Shown: positions 45,298 through 51,756 of the stretch, piece after piece
Layout of the letters: each line of letters opens with the position of its first letter
Position numbering within the stretch: the stretch's first letter is position 1
Assembly (NCBI GenBank): GCA_964658455.1
Contig: CAZZZA010000007.1
Location: 1 to 51,756, forward strand
From: Lichenicola sp964658455
GTDB lineage: Bacteria; Pseudomonadota; Alphaproteobacteria; Acetobacterales; Acetobacteraceae
Direction: 5' to 3'
Length of the DNA: 51,756 nt
Notes under the pieces: model-generated
Told to the model about the DNA's origin: nothing
What the model saw: only the letters and a program-made list of their open reading frames with translations
The model's database searches: none
Position numbers and translations under genes: made by a program

Positions 45298-46313
45298 ACG
45301 TCGACATACGGAGTCTGGAGCGCGCGCCACCGCTGGCGTCGGCGCCACCCCGGCGCGCCGAGCGCAAGGCGGCGGTGATCCGCTGGGCGTCGGTGGCGGC
45401 GCTGCTGCTGGTGTTCGTCTTTCTCGCCATCGACGCGCCGGGTTTCACCACCGCCACCAATCTCGCCGACATCGTCGAGCAGAGCGCGGTGCCGGGCCTG
45501 CTGGCGCTGGGGCTCACCATCGTCATCGTCGCCGGTGGCGGCGACGTGATCACCGGCGGCATCGACCTGTCGCTCGGCGCGACGCTCGGCCTGTGCGTGG
45601 CGCTCTATGCGGTCGGCATCAATGCCGGGCTGGCCGATGCGGTCGCGGTCGGCATGACGCTCGCGGCCGGGCTGGCGGTGGGCGCGCTGAACGGGTTCGC
45701 GGTCACGGTGCTGGGGGTGCTGCCGCTGCTGGCGACGCTGGCGGTGATGAACATCGCCGCCGGGTTGGAACTGCTGCTCACCCAGAACACGGTGATCTCG
45801 GCCCAGTCCGGCCTGCTGACCGCGATCGGCGGCAATGCCCGGTTCGGCCTGTCGGTCACGAGCTGGGTGTTCGTCGCGGTATCGGCGCTGCTGCTGGTGC
45901 TGATGCACCGTACGCCCTGGGGGCTGCGCCTGCATGCGGTCGGCAGCCACCGGCTGGCGGCGCGGGCGGCCGGGCTGCGCACCGATGCCTATGTCGCCGC
46001 CAGCTTCGCAGGCTCCGGCCTGCTCGCGTCGATCGCGGCGATCCTGCAGGCGGCGCGGCTGTCCGGCAGCTCGCCGGGCTCAGGCGACCTGCTGCTGCCG
46101 GTGGTGCTGACCAGCCTGCTGGGCGCGGTGTTCTCGCGCCGGCTGCTGCCGTCGATCGGCGGCACCGTGCTCGGCGTGCTGTTCATCGGCGCGCTGAACA
46201 ACGGGTTCCAGCTTCTCAACGTCTCCAGCTACTGGATCAGCGGCGTGGAAGGGCTGCTGATCCTGGTCGTGGTGGCGCTGCGATCGCTCACCGTGTCGGG
46301 CAGGCAGGCGTGA
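45294..46313 (+). CDS. CUT2-type ABC importer permease 1
   Basis: A 339-residue inner-membrane permease of the ribose/xylose/YtfT group, about eight to ten helices. Family motif GGGDVITGGIDLSLGATLGL near residues 81-100 and the cytoplasmic ATPase-contact loop HAVGSHRLAARAAGLRTDAY near 212-231. It carries a 30-residue polar N-terminal extension. Pairs with permease 2 to form the transmembrane channel. Overlaps the ATPase stop (ATGA) and the next start (GTGA). Confidence 0.9.
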   Translation: MNVDIRSLERAPPLASAPPRRAERKAAVIRWASVAALLLVFVFLAIDAPGFTTATNLADIVEQSAVPGLLALGLTIVIVAGGGDVITGGIDLSLGATLGLCVALYAVGINAGLADAVAVGMTLAAGLAVGALNGFAVTVLGVLPLLATLAVMNIAAGLELLLTQNTVISAQSGLLTAIGGNARFGLSVTSWVFVAVSALLLVLMHRTPWGLRLHAVGSHRLAARAAGLRTDAYVAASFAGSGLLASIAAILQAARLSGSSPGSGDLLLPVVLTSLLGAVFSRRLLPSIGGTVLGVLFIGALNNGFQLLNVSSYWISGVEGLLILVVVALRSLTVSGRQA

Positions 46314-47263
46314 AGCCGTCGGTGATCCGGCTGGTGCTGCCGCTGACGCTGCTGCTGCTGCTGGCGATGTTCTGCGCGGCGTCGCCGACCTTCCGCACGC
46401 CGGTCAACCTGATGCACATCCTGGTCAACAATTTCGCGCTGACCGCGATCGCCGCCCTGGGCATGACGCTGGTGGTGTCGGCGGGCGGCATCGACCTGTC
46501 GGTCGGCACCGCGGCCGACATGGCGGCGATGGTGTCGGTGATGGCGCTGGATGCGGGGCAGGGCCTGACGCTGGCCTGCGCCGCCGGGCTCGGCGCCGCG
46601 TCGCTGGTCGGCATCGTCAACGCGGTCCTGGTCGGCGTGCTCGATATCAGCCCGTTCCTGGCCACGCTCGGCGTGCTGTTCGTGGGCGAGAGCGTGCAGC
46701 AGCTGGCGACCAACGGCGGCACGCCGATCTATCTCCCGGCCACGGTGTCGCCGGCGGGGCTGAACGCGATCGCCCATGGCGCGATCCTCGGCCTGCCGGT
46801 GCCGCTGCTGCTGGTGGGCGCGGGCGTCGTGCTGGCGCAGCTGCTGCTCGGCCATACCGCGCTCGGCCGGCATGTGCGGGTGATCGGCAGCGCGCCGGCG
46901 GTGGCCCGCCATGCCGGCGTGCCGGTACGCCGCGCGCTCTGCACGATCTACCTGCTCTCGGCGCTGCTGTGCGGCCTCGCCGGCCTGCTGCTGGCGGCGA
47001 CGGTGCGCTCCTATGTGCCGTTGTCGGGCAACGCCTTCCTGCTCGATGCGATCGGCGCGGTGTTCGTCGGCACCAGCATCAGCCGCGAGACCAAGCCGAA
47101 CGTGCCGGGCACGCTGATCGGCGTGTTCCTGTTCGGCATGCTGCATAACGGCCTGCTGCTGATCGGCTGGTCGTTCTACTGGCAGCAGGTGGCGATCGGC
47201 GTGCTGGTGTTCGCGGTGCTGGGCGCCAGCTTCCGCGCGCGCCGCCTGCAGACGAGCGAATGA
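46310..47263 (+). CDS. CUT2-type ABC importer permease 2
   Basis: A 317-residue permease of the YjfF/RbsC type, almost wholly hydrophobic. Motif VVSAGGIDLSVGTAADM near residues 59-75 and the ATPase-contact loop VIGSAPAVARHAGVPVRRA near 191-209. It is distinct from permease 1, so the channel is likely a heterodimer as in YtfT-YjfF rather than the homodimer of RbsC. GTG 46310 overlaps the upstream stop by 4 nt. Confidence 0.9.
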   Translation: MKPSVIRLVLPLTLLLLLAMFCAASPTFRTPVNLMHILVNNFALTAIAALGMTLVVSAGGIDLSVGTAADMAAMVSVMALDAGQGLTLACAAGLGAASLVGIVNAVLVGVLDISPFLATLGVLFVGESVQQLATNGGTPIYLPATVSPAGLNAIAHGAILGLPVPLLLVGAGVVLAQLLLGHTALGRHVRVIGSAPAVARHAGVPVRRALCTIYLLSALLCGLAGLLLAATVRSYVPLSGNAFLLDAIGAVFVGTSISRETKPNVPGTLIGVFLFGMLHNGLLLIGWSFYWQQVAIGVLVFAVLGASFRARRLQTSE

Positions 47264-47297
47264 AAAGCCAATGAGAAACCAAGGAAAGTCCAGAACC

Positions 47298-48263
47298 ATG
47301 CCATTGCTGCGCCAAGGCCTCGCCGGCCTTTTGCTGACCACGCTGCTCGCCGGCACCGCCGCGCGCGCCGACGACGTGCCCAGCCTGAAAGGCAAGCGGA
47401 TCGGCATCACCGTGATCGGCACCGAGCATTACTGGGATCTCAAGGCCTACCAGGGCCAGATCGACGAGGTGAAGCGTCTGGGCGGCACGCCGATCGCGCT
47501 CGATGCCGGGCGGAGCGACAGCCGGCAGATCGGCCAGATCCAGACCCTGATCGCCCAGAAACCCGATGCGATCATCGAGCAGCTCGGCAACGCGCCGGTC
47601 CTGCAGCCCTGGTTCCGGAAGATCCGCGACGCCGGCATCCCGCTGTTCACGGTCGACACGATCTCGCCCTACAGCATCAACGACACCACCTCGGACAATT
47701 ACAGCATCGGCGAGAAGCTGGCGCTGCAGATGGCCAGCGACCTGCACGGCAAGGGCAACATCCTGGTGTTCAACGGGTTCTACAGCGTGCCGGTCTGCGC
47801 GATCCGCTACGAGGAACTCAAGCTGGTGCTGCGGGCGTTTCCCGACATCCACATCCTGCAGCCAGAACTGCGCGACGTGATCCCGAACACGGTGCAGAAC
47901 GCCTACAGCCAGATCACCGACATGCTCGCCAAATACCCGAACAAGGGCGACGTGTCGGCGATCTGGTCGGCCTGGGACGTGCCGCAGGTCGGCGCGACGC
48001 AGGCGGTGGTGGCGGCGCATCGCGCCGACATCCGCACCTACGGCGTGGATGGCAGCCCGGACGTGGTCAAGATGGTCGCCGATCCGGCCTCGCCCGCCGC
48101 CGCGGTGGCGGCGCAGCAGCCCGCGATCATCGGCAGGAACGCGGTCGACAATGTCGCGCGCTATCTCGCCGGGCAGACCGACCTGTCGCCCTACAGCTTC
48201 ATCCCGGCGATCCTGGTCACCAAGGACAACGCCGCCACGGTGGGCAAGACGCTCGGCCAGTAG
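47298..48263 (+). CDS. Periplasmic sugar-type substrate-binding protein
   Basis: A 321-residue type I binding protein (Peripla_BP_4 fold). Signal peptide MPLLRQGLAGLLLTTLLAGTA with cleavage near ARA-DD, then alternating domains: KRIGITVIGTEHYWD, the hinge-region VDTISPYSI, and YGVDGSPDVVKMV typical of ribose-binding relatives. It delivers ligand to the permeases encoded just upstream. AAGGAAAG about 9 nt upstream supports ATG 47298; ATG 47271 would lengthen the signal peptide n-region. Ligand-pocket residues do not identify a known sugar. Confidence 0.88.
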   Translation: MPLLRQGLAGLLLTTLLAGTAARADDVPSLKGKRIGITVIGTEHYWDLKAYQGQIDEVKRLGGTPIALDAGRSDSRQIGQIQTLIAQKPDAIIEQLGNAPVLQPWFRKIRDAGIPLFTVDTISPYSINDTTSDNYSIGEKLALQMASDLHGKGNILVFNGFYSVPVCAIRYEELKLVLRAFPDIHILQPELRDVIPNTVQNAYSQITDMLAKYPNKGDVSAIWSAWDVPQVGATQAVVAAHRADIRTYGVDGSPDVVKMVADPASPAAAVAAQQPAIIGRNAVDNVARYLAGQTDLSPYSFIPAILVTKDNAATVGKTLGQ

Positions 48264-48277
48264 CGCGGCGCGGCCGC

Positions 48278-50350
48278 CTAGCCCTCGATCGCCGAGAAAT
48301 CCGCGACCTGCCCCAGGGTCGCGCGCAGCCGGGCCAGCAGGCGCAGCCGGTTGGCCCGGGTCGCCGGCTGCTCGGCATTGACCATCACCGCGTCGAAGAA
48401 CCGGTCGAGCGGCACGCGCAGCCGGGCCATGCCGGTCATCGCCGCGTCGTAGCGCTCGGCGCGCAGGCTGTCGGCGATTGCCGGGCCGGCCTCGTCGAGC
48501 GCCGCCGCCAGCGCGCGCTCCTCCTCCTGCTGCAGGAGCGACGGCTCGACCGGGCCCTGGTGCGGCCCGTCCTTGCGGTCCTCGATGCGCAGGATGTTGG
48601 CCACCCGCTTGCCCGCCGCCAGCAGGTTGCGCCCGTCCTCGGTGCCCAGCAGGGCGGCGACCGCCTCGGTGCGGGCGAGCAGCCGGGTCAGGTCGCCGTC
48701 CCGCGCGGTGGCAGACACCGCCGCCAGCACGTCGTGTCGCGCGCCCTCGGCCCGGAGCTGCACCCGCAGCCGCTCGGCGATGAAGTCCGGCAGCTGCGCC
48801 AGCGCCTCGGCGCCGGACAATGCCGCCGGGTACAGCCCGGCCGCCTCCGTGAAGACGGAATCCAGGTCGAGCCGCAGCCGGTTCTCGCGCACGATCCTGA
48901 TCACGCCCAGCGCCGCGCGCCGCAGCGCGTAGGGGTCGCCGGAGCCGCCCGGCCGCTCGCCGGCGGCGAAGAAGCCGGCCAGGGTGTCGATCTTGTCGGC
49001 CAGCGCGGTCGCGACCGAGACCGGCGCCGTCGGCACCGCGTCGCCGGGGCCGCGCGGCTGGTAGTGCGCCGCCACCGCGTCGGCGACCGCGTCCGCCTCG
49101 CCGTCGTGCCTGGCGTAGTAGCCGCCCATCACCCCCTGCAGCTCCGGGAATTCGCCCACCATGCCGGTGGTCAGATCCGCCTTGGCGAGCAGCCCGGCGC
49201 GTTCCGCCAGCGCCTGGTCGGCGCCGATCCGGCCGGCGATCAGCCCGGCCAGGCGCGACAGCCGCCGTGCCCGCTCGCCCTGGGTGCCGAGCCTGGCGTG
49301 GAAGGTCACCGCGTCGAGCGCGCCGACGCGCCGGGCCAGCGGGATGGTGCGGTCGAGATCCCAGAAATGCCGGGCATCGGCGAAGCGCGCCCGCAGCACC
49401 CGCTCGTTGCCGGCGACGATCGCCGCCCCGCCATCGTCGGTCACGGTGTTGGCGATGAAGCCGAAATGCGGCGCCGCAGTGCCGTCCGGCAGGCGCAGCG
49501 CGAAGTAGCGCTGGTTCACCCGCATCGAGACCTGCATCACCTCCGGCGGCAGGTCCATGAAACCGTCGTCGATCCGGCCCAGCAACGGCACCGGCCACTC
49601 CACCAGGCCGGCGACCTCCTCGGTCAGGCCGGCATCCTGCACCAGCACCAGCCCGGCCTCGGCCGCCACGCGCTCCATCCCGTCGCGGATCAGCGCCCGC
49701 CGCTCCCCGGCATCGACCACCACGCGGGCGCGCGCCAGCCCGGCTGCCCAGTCCGCGGCCCCGGTGACGGAAAACGCTTCCGGCCGCAGTATACGGTGCC
49801 CCTCGGTCAGCGCGTCGCTGGCCAGCCCGTGCCCGTCATCCTCGCCGTCGGCGAGCCGGAACGGCACCACCCGGCCATCGAGCAGACAGACGATGCGGCG
49901 CAGCGGCCGCACCCAGGTGAAGCCACTGGTCGAGCCCCAGCGCATCGATTTCGGCCAGGCGAACCGGCGCAGCAGCCCCGGCATCGCCTGGGCCACCAGC
50001 GACGCGGCCTCGATCGCCGCGGTCTGCCTGGTCAGTACCCAGAACCCGGACTCGCGGGTGAGCGCCGTCCGCTCGGCGCCGTGCTTGCGCAGGAAGCCTG
50101 CCAGCGCCTGTTCCGGCGCGCCCTCGCGCGGGCCGCGCTCGACGCTGCTGCTGGCCGCGACCGAGGCCGCCACCTGCACCGAGAGCGCGATCCGGCGCGG
50201 GCCCGACCAGTGCCGCGCCATGGCCGGCGACAGCGCCGACAGCGCCTCGGTGACGGATTTTTCCAGCTGGGCGGCGGCGGGTTCCTGCATCCGCGCCGGG
50301 ATCTCCTCGCAGAACAGCTCGATGAACAGTTCCTGGGACGCCTCGGCCAT
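48278..50350 (-). CDS. glyS: Glycyl-tRNA synthetase beta subunit
   Basis: A 690-residue beta chain of the bacterial alpha2-beta2 glycyl-tRNA synthetase. N terminus FIELFCEEIPARM is characteristic, as are RFAWPKSMRWG, LPPEVMQVSMRVNQRYFAL and the HD-like and anticodon-binding C-terminal domains (from about residue 560). It recognises tRNA-Gly and completes the active enzyme with GlyQ. Begins 4 nt after the glyQ stop. Confidence 0.96.
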   Translation of the reverse strand: MAEASQELFIELFCEEIPARMQEPAAAQLEKSVTEALSALSPAMARHWSGPRRIALSVQVAASVAASSSVERGPREGAPEQALAGFLRKHGAERTALTRESGFWVLTRQTAAIEAASLVAQAMPGLLRRFAWPKSMRWGSTSGFTWVRPLRRIVCLLDGRVVPFRLADGEDDGHGLASDALTEGHRILRPEAFSVTGAADWAAGLARARVVVDAGERRALIRDGMERVAAEAGLVLVQDAGLTEEVAGLVEWPVPLLGRIDDGFMDLPPEVMQVSMRVNQRYFALRLPDGTAAPHFGFIANTVTDDGGAAIVAGNERVLRARFADARHFWDLDRTIPLARRVGALDAVTFHARLGTQGERARRLSRLAGLIAGRIGADQALAERAGLLAKADLTTGMVGEFPELQGVMGGYYARHDGEADAVADAVAAHYQPRGPGDAVPTAPVSVATALADKIDTLAGFFAAGERPGGSGDPYALRRAALGVIRIVRENRLRLDLDSVFTEAAGLYPAALSGAEALAQLPDFIAERLRVQLRAEGARHDVLAAVSATARDGDLTRLLARTEAVAALLGTEDGRNLLAAGKRVANILRIEDRKDGPHQGPVEPSLLQQEEERALAAALDEAGPAIADSLRAERYDAAMTGMARLRVPLDRFFDAVMVNAEQPATRANRLRLLARLRATLGQVADFSAIEG

Positions 50351-50354
50351 GCGC

Positions 50355-51311
50355 TCAGCCCTCGCCCTGCAGCCACGCCTCGGCGCAGGCGCGCGCCAGC
50401 GTCCGCACCCGGCCGATATAGGCGGCGCGTTCCGAGACCGAGATCACGCCACGCGCATCGAGCAGGTTGAACAGGTGGCTGGCCTTCAGGCACTGGTCGT
50501 AGGCGGGCTGCGCCACGCCGTGCCGCACCAGGCTCGCGCTCTCGCGCTCCGCATCCTCGAAGTGCCGAAGCAGCATCGCGGTGTCGGCGAGTTCGAAATT
50601 GTGCCGCGAATACTCGCGCTCGGCGCGCAGGAACACGTCGCCGTAGCGCAGGCCGCTGCCGTTGAAATCCAGATCGTAGACGTTCTCGACGCCCTGCACG
50701 TACATCGCCAGCCGTTCCAGCCCGTAGGTCAGCTCCGTCGAGGGCAGCACGGTGGCGATGCCGCCGACCTGCTGGAAATAGGTGAACTGAGTCACCTCCA
50801 TCCCGTCGCACCACACCTCCCAGCCGAGCCCCCAGGCGCCGATGGTCGGGTTCTCCCAGTCATCCTCGACGAAGCGGATGTCGTGCACCGCCGGATCGAT
50901 GCCGATCGCCCGGTAGCTGTCGAGCAGCAGCGCCTGGCTCCGCTCCGGGGTCGGCTTCAGCAGCACCTGATACTGGTAGTAGTGCTGCAGCCGGTTCGGG
51001 TTCTCGCCGTAGCGGCCGTCGGACGGGCGCCGGCAGGGCTGCACGTAGGCGGTGCGCCAGGGCGTGGCGCCCAGCGCCCGCAGGCTGGTCGCCGGATGCA
51101 GGGTGCCGGCACCCACCTCGGTGTCGTAAGGCTGCAGGATCGCGCAGCCCTGCGCGGCCCAGAAGCCGTGCAGGGTCAGGATCAGATCCTGGAACGACAG
51201 CGCGCCGGGGCGGCGCCCGGGCTGGCGTTCCGACCGCTGCCCCGACCGGGAACGGCCGCCATTCTGCAACGTTGCATCCGTCGCAGAGTCTGACATAGGC
51301 GCCGTTTCCAT
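50355..51311 (-). CDS. glyQ: Glycyl-tRNA synthetase alpha subunit
   Basis: The catalytic class II chain, 318 residues. Signatures: LSFQDLILTLHGFWAAQGC, QPYDTEVGAGTLHPAT, YVQPCRRPSDGRYGENPNR and GWEVWCDGMEVTQFTYFQQ. About 35 residues before the conserved core are polar and variable, longer than usual. ATG 51311 has GGAG 10 nt upstream; ATG 51296 is a shorter alternative. Co-transcribed with glyS. The 154 nt between this and the divergent DUF2076 gene show no clear promoter. Confidence 0.95.
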   Translation of the reverse strand: METAPMSDSATDATLQNGGRSRSGQRSERQPGRRPGALSFQDLILTLHGFWAAQGCAILQPYDTEVGAGTLHPATSLRALGATPWRTAYVQPCRRPSDGRYGENPNRLQHYYQYQVLLKPTPERSQALLLDSYRAIGIDPAVHDIRFVEDDWENPTIGAWGLGWEVWCDGMEVTQFTYFQQVGGIATVLPSTELTYGLERLAMYVQGVENVYDLDFNGSGLRYGDVFLRAEREYSRHNFELADTAMLLRHFEDAERESASLVRHGVAQPAYDQCLKASHLFNLLDARGVISVSERAAYIGRVRTLARACAEAWLQGEG

Positions 51312-51465
51312 GCGGTTCTCGCTCCGGAATGAAGGGGCGGAACCATAGGCAGGCGTCCTGGCCGCGGCAAGGAAGGACCCCCACTCTGGCCTGACGCCCA
51401 CGCCTACGCCCACACCGCGCGGCACCGCGCCGACCTCCTCAATACCCTGATCGGATGCTCTCATC

Positions 51466-51756
51466 ATGACCAACGAAGAACGCGATCTCATCGAACGCTT
51501 CATCGCCCGCGTCGGCGGCGGCGCGCAGGCCCAGGGCGGATTCGGCAGCGTGCCGCAGACGCAGCCGGCGCTGCCCCCGCTCGATCCGGAAGCCGACCGC
51601 GCCATCCGCGACAATTTCCAGCGCTTCCCCGAGGCGCCGTATCGCATCACCCAGATGGCGGTGGTGCAGGAGGCGGCGCTCGCAGAGGCGCAGAACCGCA
51701 TCAAGCGGCTGGAGTGGGAGCTGCAGCAGGCGCAGCAGCAGCAGCAGGCGCAGCCG
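51466..51756 (+). CDS. DUF2076 domain protein (partial)
   Basis: The first 97 codons before the right edge. The start MTNEERDLIERFIARV, the middle LDPEADRAIRDNFQRFPEAPYRI and MAVVQEAALAEAQNRIKRLE match the N-terminal DUF2076 coiled-coil region, an uncharacterised envelope-associated family. It then enters a glutamine-rich run coded by CAG repeats. ATG 51466 is preceded by no strong ribosome site. Confidence 0.8.
   Translation, partial: MTNEERDLIERFIARVGGGAQAQGGFGSVPQTQPALPPLDPEADRAIRDNFQRFPEAPYRITQMAVVQEAALAEAQNRIKRLEWELQQAQQQQQAQP

Noticed and set aside
47079..49598. An 839-codon minus-strand frame spanning permease 2, the binding protein and part of glyS
   Set aside because: It crosses well-defined genes on both strands and its sequence is a frame-shifted reading of glyS joined to antisense of the transporter.
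51720..51756. CAG trinucleotide run at the right edge
   Set aside because: It encodes a glutamine-rich stretch in the DUF2076 protein, common in that family; not an independent repeat element.

Overview
The window is about 51.8 kb of very GC-rich, densely packed bacterial chromosome. Gene content (minCDE, an FzlA-type glutathione transferase fold protein, separate glyQ and glyS, an MARPP-type IF-3, a 5-oxoprolinase fusion) points to an alphaproteobacterium, most likely Rhodospirillales/Acetobacteraceae. This placement is inferred from protein flavour, not from a marker tree. I see no rRNA, tRNA, CRISPR array, insertion sequence or prophage. Base composition is uniform except for one AT-rich intergenic patch near 20,550-20,640.

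Layout. 1-2913: a sugar-catabolic pair, a truncated bifunctional aldolase/short-chain dehydrogenase (minus) divergent from a SorC-type regulator, with a small dyad between them. 2984-13694: housekeeping and envelope genes (PiT phosphate transporter, DUF1176 secreted protein, DUF3667 membrane protein, M3 oligoendopeptidase overlapping an ABC1/UbiB kinase, quinone-oxidoreductase-like MDR, Ste24-type M48 protease, YihY membrane protein, FKBP). 13698-18411 (minus): glycosyltransferase followed by a fused HyuA-HyuB 5-oxoprolinase whose reading frame seems to begin at ATT. 18623-21467: ABC exporter, then an AT-rich leader with a 60-nt hairpin before a GntR/FCD regulator. 21464-24210: minC-minD-minE divergent from an FzlA-like gene, a cell-division block. 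24233-31148: flavoprotein, TesB, TPR protein, SDR, ABHD10-like hydrolase and two overlapping glycosyltransferases (GT4, GT9) probably for LPS or another surface glycan. 31220-33837: thrS and infC, infC with an ATA start and a strong intrinsic terminator.

33849-39759: a divergent MDR, then a tightly coupled type III PKS / methyltransferase / FAD oxidoreductase operon (35018-37991) predicted to make a modified phenolic or pyrone lipid, followed by nitronate monooxygenase and an enoyl-CoA hydratase. 39959-48263: an 8.3-kb apparent operon of two SfnB/DszC-like flavoproteins flanking a DszA/NtaA-type monooxygenase, joined to a complete CUT2 sugar-type ABC importer with two permeases, as in YtfQRT-YjfF. 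This is the most system-like and least familiar part of the window; I infer uptake and oxidative desulfurisation of a sugar-like or polar organosulfur compound. 48278-51311: glyS and glyQ (minus); 51466 to the end: the start of a DUF2076 protein.
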